Shown here piece after piece: positions 46,018 through 55,489 of a stretch of DNA of 64,000 nucleotides. Source of the stretch: Acidobacteriota bacterium (GTDB lineage Bacteria > Acidobacteriota > Terriglobia > Terriglobales > Acidobacteriaceae); assembly GCA_013289795.1 (NCBI GenBank), contig JABCZH010000003.1, positions 310,001-374,000 of the forward strand, written 5' to 3'. Position 1 is the stretch's first letter. Each line of letters begins with the position of its first letter. The notes beneath the pieces are model-generated. The model was not told the origin of the DNA. It worked only from the letters and a program-made list of their open reading frames with translations, and ran no database searches. The translations under genes and the position numbers were made by a program.

Positions 46018-46668
46018 ATGAAACGACACATTGACCCTCTGTTGTTATCACTACTGCTGGTTTTGTTCCTACTTGCCGGGTGTAGCAAAAAATCGAACGA
46101 CGCACAGTCGGCGGGCGATCAGCAGAACGCGACATCGAGCGCTTCGCAAGAACAGCCCGTGGTCAGCCTGCCCGCCGGCACAGCAGTGACAGTACGTTTG
46201 CAGACTCCGGTTTCAAGTGCATCGTCCGAGGCCGGCGAGATTTTTGACGCGGTGCTTGACGAGCCTCTGGTGGTTGACGGACAGACGGTGGCGCCCCGTG
46301 GCGCAGCAGTGCGCGGCAAAGTGACCATCGCGCGTCACTCAGGGCGTCTGCACCATCCGGGAGAACTCGGACTGACCCTGGTTTCGGTGAGCCTAGGGAA
46401 CCAGGACGTCCCGCTCGAGACTTCGCACATCTACGCCAAAGGCAAATCGCACAAGAAACGTAACCTTGCCTTGATCGGCGGCGGCACTGGAGCCGGCGCT
46501 TTGATCGGTGGGGTCGCGTCGGGTGGAACTGGGGCTCTGATCGGTAGTGCCATCGGCGGTGGCGGCGGAACCGCGGTCGCCTTTGGAACTGGTAAGAAGG
46601 ATGTTGGGTTTGGTCTAGAACGGCGCTTGACCTTCAAGCTGACAGAGCCTCTGACCATCAAGGGTTAG
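46018..46668 (+). CDS. Lipoprotein with glycine-zipper-like region
   Basis: 216 residues. Lipobox 'LLAGC' with Cys22 as the lipid anchor, preceded by a hydrophobic signal. The middle part is beta-like ('PAGTAVTVRLQTPVSSASSE', 'GQTVAPRGAAVRGKVTIARH'), resembling the DUF4384/TrbI-like barrels of outer-membrane lipoproteins. The C-terminal third holds a Gly/Ala zipper ('GGGTGAGALIGGVASGG', 'GTGALIGSAIGGGGGTAVA'), which often embeds in membranes. AGGAGG lies 4 nt before ATG 46018. A periplasmic face of the inner or outer membrane is likely. Function unknown. Confidence 0.82.
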   Translation: MKRHIDPLLLSLLLVLFLLAGCSKKSNDAQSAGDQQNATSSASQEQPVVSLPAGTAVTVRLQTPVSSASSEAGEIFDAVLDEPLVVDGQTVAPRGAAVRGKVTIARHSGRLHHPGELGLTLVSVSLGNQDVPLETSHIYAKGKSHKKRNLALIGGGTGAGALIGGVASGGTGALIGSAIGGGGGTAVAFGTGKKDVGFGLERRLTFKLTEPLTIKG

Positions 46669-46792
46669 ACTGGAAGTGAAAGCGCCCCGTGTAAGTAGCG
46701 GATTGGCAATGAACGGGGGAAACTCGATGGGAGCGGGTTTCCCCAACCTCCTACTTGACGGCAAGCCTGCAGTCGTTCAAGGAGATTGCTGC

Positions 46793-48223
46793 ATGAAACG
46801 GATTCGCATTTTAACCGTCACCGCTGCGGTCCTCAGCCTCGAAGCCCTTCTGCTCGGCCTTAGTGCCTGTGGCGGGGGTGCCGCGACGGTCGTTCCAGAA
46901 CCGCCCCCGCCCGCGGCCGTTATCAAACACGTTGTGGTCATCTTTCAGGAGAATCGCACGCCTGACAATCTCTTCCAGGATCCCATCCTCATCTCACGCG
47001 GTGCCGATATCGTCAAAGCCGGCAAGAATTCACTGGGTCAGAGCATTCCGCTCAGCCCAATCGACTTGGGCACAACCGGCTCGAACCCTCAGAATTATGA
47101 CCTCAGCCACAGCCATCCATCCTTCGTTGCCATGTATGACGGTGGCAAAATGGACGGGGCAGACTTAATCCCATGCGCTCCGGCCGCCAATTGCCCTCCA
47201 AATGCGCATCCCAACCCGCAATTCATGTATGTCGTTCCGTCCGACGTACAGCCCTATTTCGCTTTGGCCGAGCAATACACTTTCGGGGACCGCATGTTTC
47301 AGAGCAACCAGGGCCCCAGCTTTCCGGCCCACCAATTCATTATTTCCGGCACATCGGCGCCGAGTGCGACCAGTAACCTTTTCGCTTCTGAAAACCCCAA
47401 CATACTGACCGTCCCCGCTGGATGTATCGCTCCCGCCGGGGAAACCGTTTCTCTCATCGATCCCACGGGAAGCGAAACCAACAACCCGCCCATTTATCCT
47501 TGCTTTGACCATCCCACGTTGACCGACCTCCTGGACAGCAAGGGTGTGAGTTGGCGCTACTATGCGCCCTCCCCTGGTTCGATCTGGAGCGGACCCGACG
47601 CTATTCAGCATATCTGCCAGCAACAGACCATCAACGGCACGCCCACCTGCACCGGCCCGGATTGGACAAACAATGTGATGATCCCCGAAACCCAGGTCTT
47701 GCAAGACATCACCAGCGGGCACCTTGCGCAAGTGAGTTGGATCATTCCCAATGGCACCGCTTCCGATCACTCCAATCTCAGCGACGGCAGCGGACCCTCG
47801 TGGGTGGCCTCCATCGTGAATGCGATTGGCAATAGCTCGTATTGGGCAGACACCGCAATCATCATTACCTGGGACGACTGGGGTGGCTGGTACGATCACG
47901 TCGCGCCCAAGGTCATTGACGACGGCGTCAGTTGGGGTTCGGGTTATCTTTACGGTTTCCGCGTGCCGCTGATCGTAGTTTCGCCCTATGCCAAGGCCGG
48001 CTACATCTCTCACACCACACACGATTTCGGCAGCATCGTCAAATTGATCGAAACCACTTTTGATCTGCCCTCGCTAGGGTACGCTGACGCTTCGGCCGAC
48101 GATCTTTCCGATTGTTTCGATCTCAGCCAGAAACCCAATACCTTCAAGGCGATTCCCGCAGTGCTCGGTGCCGCGCACTTCATGAACGACAAGATTCCGC
48201 GCACAGACCCCGATGATGACTAG
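46793..48223 (+). CDS. Lipoprotein phosphoesterase (phospholipase C / AcpA-like alkaline phosphatase superfamily)
   Basis: 476 residues. Lipobox 'LGLSAC' with Cys26. Then the start of the phosphoesterase family: 'IKHVVVIFQENRTPDNLFQD' (motif Glu/Asn metal ligands), 'YDLSHSHPSF', 'FSNQGPSFPAHQFIISG'-type segment, and 'AIIITWDDWGGWYDHVAPK' with 'FRVPLIVVSPYAKAGYIS' (metal-binding Asp/His). Related enzymes cleave phospholipids or act as acid phosphatases; the substrate is not evident. ATG 46793 has AAGGAG nearby. The frame upstream to 46676 is rejected because the signal peptide starts here. Confidence 0.88.
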   Translation: MKRIRILTVTAAVLSLEALLLGLSACGGGAATVVPEPPPPAAVIKHVVVIFQENRTPDNLFQDPILISRGADIVKAGKNSLGQSIPLSPIDLGTTGSNPQNYDLSHSHPSFVAMYDGGKMDGADLIPCAPAANCPPNAHPNPQFMYVVPSDVQPYFALAEQYTFGDRMFQSNQGPSFPAHQFIISGTSAPSATSNLFASENPNILTVPAGCIAPAGETVSLIDPTGSETNNPPIYPCFDHPTLTDLLDSKGVSWRYYAPSPGSIWSGPDAIQHICQQQTINGTPTCTGPDWTNNVMIPETQVLQDITSGHLAQVSWIIPNGTASDHSNLSDGSGPSWVASIVNAIGNSSYWADTAIIITWDDWGGWYDHVAPKVIDDGVSWGSGYLYGFRVPLIVVSPYAKAGYISHTTHDFGSIVKLIETTFDLPSLGYADASADDLSDCFDLSQKPNTFKAIPAVLGAAHFMNDKIPRTDPDDD

Positions 48224-48312
48224 GCCGCTTTGCAGGTTGAGAATTCGGCCCGCCAGAATCGGGGCAGACTTCACCCGGGTGAGCGGCGGAACGCGGAGGA
48301 TTCTTCTCCAGG

Positions 48313-49947
48313 TTACAACTTTACGCTCCCCAGAAACTCCGGCCCTTTTCTCGCTTTCGCCAACTGCTCGAACCCATAAGCGATCTTCAACAATGTCCCT
48401 TCGCTCCACGCCCGCCCGAAGAACGACACACCCACCGGCAAACCAAATATGAATCCCGCCGGCACCGTAATGTCGGGATACCCCGCCACCGCCGCCGCAT
48501 TCGAGCTGCCGCCATTCGAGCAGTCGCCGTTGACCCAATCGGTAAACCACGCCGGCCCCGCCGTGGGCGCCATAATCGCATCCAGCTTGAATTGGTCCAT
48601 CACTGCATCGATGCCCTCAGTACGCGAAAGTCGCAGGTCCTTTTCCAGCGCGTCGGTGTACTCCTTAGTCGTAAGCGGGCCCTTGGCTTCTGCTTTGATG
48701 AAAATATCCTGATCGAAATACGGCATCTCTTTATCTTTGTTGTGGCTATTGAAATCAATAAGCTCCTTCAGCGATCCCGGTGCTCCGGGCCGCGCCGCCA
48801 AATACGCATTGAGATCAGTCTTCAGTTCATACAGCAGCACCATAAACTCTGACTCGCCGAATTTCCCATGCGATGGCAGGTCTGCCGGATCGACCACCTC
48901 TGCGCCTGCCCTTTTGATCTGTTCGACTAACTGGTTCATCAACGCGTCCACCGGATCGCTGAAGCCAAAGTATTTTCGCGCCACACCAATGCGCGCGCCT
49001 TTCAATCCGTTGGGGTCGAGAAAGCTGGTGTAATCCGTCGCCGCTTTGCCAGTGCTCGCCGCCGTGGCACTGTCTCGCGCATCCACACCTGCCATCGCTC
49101 CCAGCAGGATCGCCGCATCCCGCACCGTCCGAGCCATGGGGCCGGCAGTATCCTGGCTGTGGGAAATGGGAATGATTCCCGAGCGGCTCACCAGCCCCAG
49201 CGTCGGCTTGATCCCCACCAACCCATTGGCCGACGCCGGACACACCACCGAACCGTCCGTTTCTGTGCCCACGGCTACGGTACACAAGTTTGCCGCGGTT
49301 GCAGCTCCTGATCCCGAACTCGATCCACAAGGATTTCGATCCAGCGCATAAGGATTCTTGGTCTGCCCGCCGCGCCCGCTCCATCCGCTGCTGGAATGCG
49401 ACGAGCGAATATTTGCCCACTCGCTCAAATTCGTCTTCCCCAGAATGACGGCTCCCGCCTCACGCAATCGCTCTGCTACAAACGAATCCTTCACCGGCTT
49501 CGACCCCAGCAGCGCCAGCGATCCCGCCGTCGTCTGCATGCGGTCGGCAGTGTCAATGTTGTCTTTGATCAGCACCGGAATACCGTGCATCGGCCCACGC
49601 ACGTGTTTCTGCGTCCGTTCTTTGTCGAGGCCATCGGCAATCGCCAACGCATCCGGATTCACTTCGATCACACTTGCCAGCGCCGGCCCGTGCTTGTCGA
49701 TCTCCTCGATACGTTCCAGATATTTCTGGGTGATCGAGCGCGCGGAGTATTTCCCCGAGGCCATGGCTGCCTGTAGGTCGGCGATCGTAGTCTCGTCCAG
49801 CTCGAAAGCATTCGGCCGAGCTTGGGGCGCCGGTGACACTACCAGCTCCCGCGCGCCCGCCAGCGCGGGCAGTGCGGCGGCAGTTACGCCACTGAGTAGG
49901 CTTGTCTGCAAGAAACGTCGACGTTGGGGCGAGAGAGGGTTGTTCAA
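48313..49947 (-). CDS. Exported amidase (amidase signature family)
   Basis: 544 residues. A twin-arginine-like signal 'RRRFLQTSLLSGVTAAALP' at the N-terminus. The amidase signature core is complete: catalytic Lys in 'HGIPVLIKDN', the cis-Ser and nucleophile Ser in 'NPCGSSSGSGAATAA', and 'GTETDGSVVCPASANGLVG'. Hydrolyses an amide (glutamyl-tRNA-type amidotransferase relatives, but with no gatB nearby, so a catabolic amidase). Tat export of a folded enzyme is inferred from the Arg-Arg-Arg motif. Convergent with the phosphoesterase gene. Confidence 0.92.
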   Translation of the reverse strand: MNNPLSPQRRRFLQTSLLSGVTAAALPALAGARELVVSPAPQARPNAFELDETTIADLQAAMASGKYSARSITQKYLERIEEIDKHGPALASVIEVNPDALAIADGLDKERTQKHVRGPMHGIPVLIKDNIDTADRMQTTAGSLALLGSKPVKDSFVAERLREAGAVILGKTNLSEWANIRSSHSSSGWSGRGGQTKNPYALDRNPCGSSSGSGAATAANLCTVAVGTETDGSVVCPASANGLVGIKPTLGLVSRSGIIPISHSQDTAGPMARTVRDAAILLGAMAGVDARDSATAASTGKAATDYTSFLDPNGLKGARIGVARKYFGFSDPVDALMNQLVEQIKRAGAEVVDPADLPSHGKFGESEFMVLLYELKTDLNAYLAARPGAPGSLKELIDFNSHNKDKEMPYFDQDIFIKAEAKGPLTTKEYTDALEKDLRLSRTEGIDAVMDQFKLDAIMAPTAGPAWFTDWVNGDCSNGGSSNAAAVAGYPDITVPAGFIFGLPVGVSFFGRAWSEGTLLKIAYGFEQLAKARKGPEFLGSVKL

Positions 49948-50148
49948 CAGATTTCTCCTGGTTGGGAAATAATCGCTTCCGCTTCTGCTAGAAAACGAGA
50001 AACGGCATTATAGGCGATTCGCGCAAATCGGATGTTAAGTAGAGCGAGCGGCGGGGTGACGTTCAGAAGGGAACTCAGGCCAGGGCGGGATCACCAACCA
50101 TCGCCCGGCCAGTGGCGTTGCATGCTGCGGAATCTGATTTGTCGACGT

Positions 50149-50259
50149 TTAGGACTGCTTCGTCTCCAGCTTCTTTCGGATTCGTCGCAGCTCTATGAAA
50201 TTCAGGGCGGTCATGGTGCAAAGCACGCTGCCAAACATGATCATCACAATACTGTCCAT
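50149..50259 (-). CDS. Small single-TM peptide (36 residues)
   Basis: The frame reads 'MDSIVMIMFGSVLCTMTALN' then 'FIELRRIRKKLETKQS': one hydrophobic helix followed by a basic tail, the usual look of small membrane peptides. AGGAG lies about 9 nt upstream of the ATG. It sits alone in the 570-bp spacer between amidase and glycosyltransferase, and nothing else in that spacer looks coding. The evidence is short but coherent. Confidence 0.4.
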   Translation of the reverse strand: MDSIVMIMFGSVLCTMTALNFIELRRIRKKLETKQS

Positions 50260-50395
50260 TGAGGCGGGCTCCTACCCCGCGGGGCTGCTCGGACGACTCA
50301 TTCACCCAAGGATAGACTTCTCACAGGAAATATAACTGAAAGCCGCCCCTGTTGTGTTGGCATACTAGTGACGGAACCGAACCTGGTTTCTGGCA

Positions 50396-50440
50396 TTTCT
50401 CTGCGTTCTCGGGGTTGATCTCTGCGAACTCTGCGATGGA
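50396..50440. repeat. Periodic intergenic repeat (ctctgcg type)
   Basis: 'tctctgcgttctcggggttgatctctgcgaactctgcg', the opposite-strand form of the repeat at 1706-1735. Confidence 0.6.
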
Positions 50441-50520
50441 GGCCCTTCTTACGCCGGAGGCAACGTACCACGCCGGTTATGCTTCAAAATGAGTACCTGG
50501 CGAGTATAATTAGGTGGTTC

Positions 50521-51501
50521 ATGCCCAAATATTCCATCGTGGTTCCCCTGCATGATGAGCAGGAGAACGTCACCGATCTCTATGACCGCCTGAAAGCCGT
50601 CATGGAAGTCAGCGGCGAGACTTTTGAGCTGGTGTTCGTTGACGATGGTTCCCGCGACCGCACCTTTACTCTGCTGCGCGAGATTGCTGCCATTGACAGC
50701 CGCGTGACTGTGGTTCGGTTGCGCCGCAACTTTGGCCAGACTTCGGCCCTGGCGGCCGGCTTCGACCACACTCGCGGCGAATACACCATCGCCATGGACG
50801 GCGACCTGCAACACGACCCCGCCGACATCCCGCTGTTTCTGGAAAAGATTGCCGAGGGTTACGACATCGTCAGCGGATGGCGCAAAGTCCGCATCGACAA
50901 TCTCTGGATGCGCCGGATTCCATCGCGCTGTGCCAACTGGCTCATGGCCAAGCTGAGCGGCGTTGACATCCACGACTTCGGCACCACTTTCAAGGCTTAT
51001 CGCCGCAGCATTCTTGAGCAGGTCCCGCTCTACGGCGAGTTGCATCGCTTCATCCCAGCCCTTGCTTCCGCCTACGGTGCGTCCATCTGCGAGGTTCCCA
51101 TCCGCAACGTAATGCGCGACAAGGGCGCTTCGCATTACGGCATCTCGCGGACTTTCCGCGTGTTCTTCGATCTCATCACCATACGGTTCTTGTTGCGCTA
51201 TCTGTCGCGGCCGCTGCACTTCTTCGGCAGCCTGGGGATGCTCAGCATTTTCTCCGGAGGCGGCATCGCCCTCTGGCTGATGCTCGACAAGCTCTTCAAC
51301 CACTCCGACACCATGGCCCAGCACGGCCCACTCATGATCTTTGCGGCCGTGCTTCTCTTGGCAGGACTGAATATGCTGGCCGTCGGCCTGCTGGGCGAGA
51401 TGCAAGTCCGCCACTACCACGAACCCACGCGCCGCGCACCATATTTTGTGGATCGCGTCCTGCGAGCCCAAAGCAGCGAAGAACATACCGTCTCGGAATA
51501 G
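50521..51501 (+). CDS. GT2 family glycosyltransferase with C-terminal TM helices (GtrB/DPM1-like)
   Basis: 326 residues. 'YSIVVPLHDEQENVTDLYDRL' and 'FELVFVDDGSRDRT' (DxD-like) open the GT-A fold, then 'GQTSALAAGFDHTRGEY', 'MDGDLQHDP' (donor/metal binding) and 'DFGTTFKAYRRSILEQV'. Two TM helices at about 235-257 and 272-295. This pattern transfers a sugar to polyprenyl phosphate, feeding cell-envelope glycan synthesis. ATG 50521 has TATAAT (50505-50510) 10 nt upstream, so little or no leader; the open frame from 50479 is not used. Confidence 0.9.
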   Translation: MPKYSIVVPLHDEQENVTDLYDRLKAVMEVSGETFELVFVDDGSRDRTFTLLREIAAIDSRVTVVRLRRNFGQTSALAAGFDHTRGEYTIAMDGDLQHDPADIPLFLEKIAEGYDIVSGWRKVRIDNLWMRRIPSRCANWLMAKLSGVDIHDFGTTFKAYRRSILEQVPLYGELHRFIPALASAYGASICEVPIRNVMRDKGASHYGISRTFRVFFDLITIRFLLRYLSRPLHFFGSLGMLSIFSGGGIALWLMLDKLFNHSDTMAQHGPLMIFAAVLLLAGLNMLAVGLLGEMQVRHYHEPTRRAPYFVDRVLRAQSSEEHTVSE

Positions 51502-51506
51502 GCCCC

Positions 51507-52616
51507 CTACTTCCCGAACGCTTCCTTATTCACCACATAAGGCATCTTCCTAACATCGCCGTCGTAGTTGCCCTCAAGCACGTCAATCAACCCCTGAGCC
51601 GTCCGTCCGGCCATCCCTTTATTAGGATCGGTCGACAGCCGCGTGATCCGCGCTGCGCTGGCAAAGTGCGGCAACAACCGGAAGCGGTCTTCAATCGCGG
51701 GATCGCGCAACGGCGAATCCTCCGGCAGCGGTTCTTTCTCGTACACATCCAACGCTGCACCGGCAATCCATTTCTCGCGCAACGCCTTGGCCACAGCCAG
51801 CTCGTCCACCACCGGCCCCCGTGACGTGTTCACCAGATAAGCCGTCGGCTTCATCATGCGGAGCGTCTTTTCGTTGAATAAATGATAGGTCGGCGTCGTG
51901 CTCTCGCCTTCGCGCAACAGTGGCACATGCACACTCACGAAATCCGCGGTTCGCAGGGCTTCCTCCAGCGAAACATACTTGATCCAGGTTTTCTCTTTCT
52001 GGATTCCCCGCGCCTGCCGCAGGTCCATCACCTCTTGAATTCCTTTGACATATTCATGATTCTGATACGCCGGGTCATAACACAGAATGTTCATATCGAA
52101 CCCGGAGCATTTCTTGATCAGCGCCAGCCCGATGCGCCCCGTACCAATCACCGCGATGGTTTTGCCGGTGACTTCATCGCCAAGGAAGGGAAGATAAGGA
52201 TGCCAATATCCCCAGCGGTTTTCGCGGGTTAGATGCTCGGCTGGCCACATCTTTCGAGCCAGTGACCCCAGCAGGAAGAAAGCAAACTCCGCCGTAGCCT
52301 CGGTCAGCACATCGGCGGTATGAGTAAACGGAACCTTGTAGCGATTGGCGTCAGCGCGATTGATGTTGTCAAAGCCCACGGCAATCTGCGCCACCACCTT
52401 CAGGGTGCCTTTGCCGACCTCGAACACCTCGGCATCAATCGGATCGCGCAGCGTAGTGATCAGCCCATCGACCCCTGACTTCACCTTCTCGATGATCAGG
52501 TTCTTCGGCGGCGCCTCAGGCCGTGGATAGACCTCGACCTCATAACCTCGTTTGCGCAGCAGCTCAATCGAATCTCCAATATCACAGGTAGCAAAAACCC
52601 GGAATTTCTTGCTCAT
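51507..52616 (-). CDS. D-isomer specific 2-hydroxyacid dehydrogenase (glyoxylate/hydroxypyruvate reductase-like)
   Basis: 369 residues. NAD(P) motif 'AVIGTGRIGLALIKKC' and catalytic triad Arg in 'NTSRGPVVDE', Glu in 'DVYEKEPLPED' and His in 'LLPHFASA'. The middle insert 'DLRQARGIQKEKTWIKYVSL' is longer than in the short enzymes. Reduces glyoxylate or hydroxypyruvate, or oxidises D-glycerate; the exact direction cannot be read. Transcribed in the same direction as the upstream aminotransferase with an 80-bp spacer holding repeats, so they might serve one pathway. Confidence 0.9.
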   Translation of the reverse strand: MSKKFRVFATCDIGDSIELLRKRGYEVEVYPRPEAPPKNLIIEKVKSGVDGLITTLRDPIDAEVFEVGKGTLKVVAQIAVGFDNINRADANRYKVPFTHTADVLTEATAEFAFFLLGSLARKMWPAEHLTRENRWGYWHPYLPFLGDEVTGKTIAVIGTGRIGLALIKKCSGFDMNILCYDPAYQNHEYVKGIQEVMDLRQARGIQKEKTWIKYVSLEEALRTADFVSVHVPLLREGESTTPTYHLFNEKTLRMMKPTAYLVNTSRGPVVDELAVAKALREKWIAGAALDVYEKEPLPEDSPLRDPAIEDRFRLLPHFASAARITRLSTDPNKGMAGRTAQGLIDVLEGNYDGDVRKMPYVVNKEAFGK

Positions 52617-52639
52617 GATGTATCTTCGTTTTGTGGTTC

Positions 52640-52696
52640 GATCAGTGTGAATCCGTGGCCAGGTTTTTGATCAGCGAAGTCAGCGGGAATCTGCGG
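52640..52696. repeat. Periodic intergenic repeat (gtgaatccgtggcc / gatcagcgaa types)
   Basis: 'gtgtgaatccgtggccagg' and 'gatcagcgaagtcagcggg' followed by 'aatctgcggct': the same two repeat types in opposite orientation to those near the ligase gene. Confidence 0.65.
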
Positions 52697-53887
52697 CTAG
52701 AGATTCTTCTTAGTCCACTCATCCACTCGCGCCAGCGCCTTATTCAGATTCTCCAAAGAATTGGCTACACTGAACCGCAGATAGCCTTCGCCATAATCCC
52801 CAAACGCGGTCCCCGAAAGACAAGCCACACCCGCCTGTTCCAGCAACGCATCCGCCAGCTTCTTCGACTTCCATCCTGTCTTCGTAACATTGGGGAAGAC
52901 GTAAAACGCGCCTTTCGGCAGCCGGCAAGAGAATCCCTTGATCTTGTTCAAGCCCGCCACAAACGCGTCCCGCCGCCGCTGAAATTCAACTCGCATCTTA
53001 TCCACTGACGACTGGTCTCCCTGAATCGCCTCGATCCCCGCAATCTGCGTAAAGCTCGCCGTGCAGGAATTCGAATTCGTGTTCAGCCGCGCGATCTGCG
53101 CCGCCAGGTCAGCCCGCATAACACCGTACCCCATGCGCCATCCCGTCATCGCCCAGGTCTTCGAAAACCCATCCAGCAGAATCGTCCGCTCCTTGAATCC
53201 CGGCACCGACATAATCGAATGGTGCTCGCCCTCAAAAATCAGCCGGCTGTAAATCTCGTCCGATAACACCATGATGTTGCGATCGCCAATCGCCTCGGCG
53301 ATCCCCCCGATGTCCTGTTTGCTCAACACGCCCCCTGTAGGATTCTGGGGTGAATTGATAATGATCAGCCGAGTGCGATCGGTGATCAGAGCTTTCAGCT
53401 CCTTTACATCCAGCCCGAAATCGCGCTCCTCATAAAGGTGAATCGGCACCGCTTTTGCCCCTGCATAATTGATCATCGACTCATAAATCGGAAATCCAGG
53501 ATTCGGATAAATAACCTCATCCCCGGCATCAGCTAAGGCCAGCAGTGCAAAGAAAATAATAGGCTTACCGCCGGGTACTACGACCACCTCATCGCTCGAT
53601 ACTTTTACTCCGCGCGATTTCGAGACGTCTTCTGCGATGGCTTGCCGCAACTCGGGCAATCCGGCCGACGGCCCGTAGTGTGTCCAGCCTTTGCGCAAGG
53701 CATCGATGCCGGCATCGACCACATTCTTTGGAGTATCGAAATCAGGCTCGCCAATCTCCAGGTGGACAATGTCCTTACCCTGGAGCTCCAGCGCGCGCGC
53801 CTTGTTCAACACTTCAAAAGCAGTTTCCGTGCCCAGACGCGACATGCGCTGAGCCAGCTTCAATTCGTATTGCGTAGAGGTTTCCAT
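52697..53887 (-). CDS. PLP-dependent aminotransferase, class I/II (aspartate aminotransferase-like)
   Basis: 396 residues. 'VHLEIGEPDFDTPKNVVDA' at the N-terminus, 'GPSAGLPELRQAIA', the PLP lysine in 'DGFSKTWAMTGWRMGYGV', 'INSPQNPTGGVLS' and the substrate Arg in 'GYLRFSVANS'. Typical of type I beta (Bacillus/Thermus-like) aspartate or broad-range aminotransferases. The start is taken as ATG 53887: TATAAT at 53903-53908 lies 15 nt before it, and an ATG at 53902 would sit directly against that -10 and could not be within the message if that -10 is used. Confidence 0.9.
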   Translation of the reverse strand: METSTQYELKLAQRMSRLGTETAFEVLNKARALELQGKDIVHLEIGEPDFDTPKNVVDAGIDALRKGWTHYGPSAGLPELRQAIAEDVSKSRGVKVSSDEVVVVPGGKPIIFFALLALADAGDEVIYPNPGFPIYESMINYAGAKAVPIHLYEERDFGLDVKELKALITDRTRLIIINSPQNPTGGVLSKQDIGGIAEAIGDRNIMVLSDEIYSRLIFEGEHHSIMSVPGFKERTILLDGFSKTWAMTGWRMGYGVMRADLAAQIARLNTNSNSCTASFTQIAGIEAIQGDQSSVDKMRVEFQRRRDAFVAGLNKIKGFSCRLPKGAFYVFPNVTKTGWKSKKLADALLEQAGVACLSGTAFGDYGEGYLRFSVANSLENLNKALARVDEWTKKNL

Positions 53888-53918
53888 GGTGGCAGGCGTC
53901 ATATTATATCCCTACCCT

Positions 53919-53940
53919 GTGGCGCGGGCGTCCTCGCCAC
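53919..53940. repeat. Imperfect hairpin (GTGGCGcgggcg... type)
   Basis: GTGGCG and CGCCAC flank 'cgggcgtcct'. The same element appears inverted near 28757-28780 and, in part, near 17599-17612. Confidence 0.5.
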
Positions 53941-54021
53941 GAAATTTCAGGTACACCAGCTGCTGAAGACACGGAGTCTCAGGTTTTAGCTTCAAGGGAT
54001 TCCGTTGCCTGTCTTTGTGGT

Positions 54022-55317
54022 TCAACGGTTCTCCCGGATCAGACTCCTGGGCAACACAGGGATGAGTCGCACAGCGTTTTCTTCACGGTCATGCATCGCC
54101 TCGTTCCCCGCCGCCTTTCCCGACAAGCGAAAGATGGTGCCACACCCGGTTGGGGCAAAGCAGTTATCATTTCCGCCTTGCTCGGTTCCGCCGTAAAGTC
54201 TTCCGTCGGTGGCTTGAATGACACCAGCCACGGGGAACGCGCCGTCGGCCTTGTCGTCGAACCCAAAGAGGCCAGTGACCACGCCCGCCGAGGTCATCCT
54301 ATAGACCGTGCCAAAGCCTCCCGTCCCGCCAAGGTTGGCAGTTCCGTAGAAGTTCCCGTCGCTGGCTTGAATGAGTCCGGCGTAAGGGATGCCGCCGTCG
54401 GAGCAACTGCCAGTGCAGAAGCTGTGCAGGGTTGTGAACTTGCCTCGCGCATTGATTCGAAACGCAGTGCCAAGGCTACTGCTCCCGCCGCCGTCGGTTG
54501 TGCCGTATAAGCTTCCATCTTTTGCTTGAATCATGAGGCCTTGCGGAATGGCTCCATCGGCGCAGGAAGCTTGTGAACAGAAGCTGTAAATGGTGGTGAA
54601 CTTGCCGCCCGGTGTGATTCTGAACAGTGTGCCGCAGCGGTACAGGCACATTGGGCTACTGTTCCCGCCAAGCGCCGCCGTTCCATAGAAGTTTCCATCG
54701 CTGGCCAGGGTCAACCCAATGTTCGGCTGGGCCCCGTCTGCGCAGTCGGCCTTCGCGCAGAAGTTATAAAGCGTCGTCAGCACGCCGCCCGGAGTAATGG
54801 TGAAAACCGTCCCCTGGTTCTGAGTGCCGCCGATGACGGTTGTCCCGTAGAAGGTTCCGTCATTGGTTTGCACCAGGGCGGATTGCGGCAGTGCGCCGTC
54901 TGTGCAACCCGGTTGCGAGCAGAAGCTGTAAAGCGTCGTCAGCGCGCCGCTTGACGTGATCTTGAAAACTGTTCCGGCATCGCTGCCACCACCCTGGTAG
55001 GTCTCGCCGTAGAAATCACCATCAGCGGCTTGGGTTAGCCACGCTGGATACCTGCCGTCAGTGCACCCGGCTTGCGCGCAAAAGCTATAAAGGATGGTGT
55101 GTACTCCCTGCGGCGAGATTTTGAAAACCGTGCCATCATTCGCGCCTCCCCCATATACAGTCGTGCCGTAAAGATTATGATCAATGCCTTCGATCAGAGA
55201 GGCAAAAGGGTCCTCGCCGTTTGTCTCATCGAAGGTGACGAGAGTTCTTAAGGTCTGAGCAGGGGATGCGCCCGCCATAGCCGCGCAGAGAAATAAGCCG
55301 CAGATCATTCTGAACAT
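54022..55317 (-). CDS. Second secreted GloVer-repeat protein
   Basis: 431 residues with a signal peptide ('LFLCAAMAGASPAQ', cleavage about residue 20). About seven tandem GloVer units, for example 'LIEGIDHNLYGTTVYGG', 'LVQTNDGTFYGTTVIGG' and 'LIQASDGNFYGTANLGG', each followed by 'GTVFxIxxxGxxTTLYSFC'. It is a paralogue of the protein at 15630. After the last full unit there is a 30-residue tail ('AAGNEAMHDREENAVRLIPV') not resembling the repeat. ATG 55317 has AGGAG 8 nt upstream; the longer frame to 55443 is rejected. Confidence 0.88.
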   Translation of the reverse strand: MFRMICGLFLCAAMAGASPAQTLRTLVTFDETNGEDPFASLIEGIDHNLYGTTVYGGGANDGTVFKISPQGVHTILYSFCAQAGCTDGRYPAWLTQAADGDFYGETYQGGGSDAGTVFKITSSGALTTLYSFCSQPGCTDGALPQSALVQTNDGTFYGTTVIGGTQNQGTVFTITPGGVLTTLYNFCAKADCADGAQPNIGLTLASDGNFYGTAALGGNSSPMCLYRCGTLFRITPGGKFTTIYSFCSQASCADGAIPQGLMIQAKDGSLYGTTDGGGSSSLGTAFRINARGKFTTLHSFCTGSCSDGGIPYAGLIQASDGNFYGTANLGGTGGFGTVYRMTSAGVVTGLFGFDDKADGAFPVAGVIQATDGRLYGGTEQGGNDNCFAPTGCGTIFRLSGKAAGNEAMHDREENAVRLIPVLPRSLIRENR

Positions 55318-55489
55318 TTGAGGTTCTCCTGGGTGTAAAGCTCGCGAAGATGAACCAGACGTCCCTGGCAGTCTTGCGGTATTGGACGGGATTCTATCAC
55401 CCTTTATAGCCCGTGCGGGTGGCTGGCTTCGCCTAATCCCCACACACGCCCATGTGTCGTGCGGCCCTCATTGCGTATGATGTCCCGGT

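Noticed and set aside
47165-48022. Minus-strand frame (285 codons) opposite the phosphoesterase
   Set aside because: It is the shadow of a strong family match.
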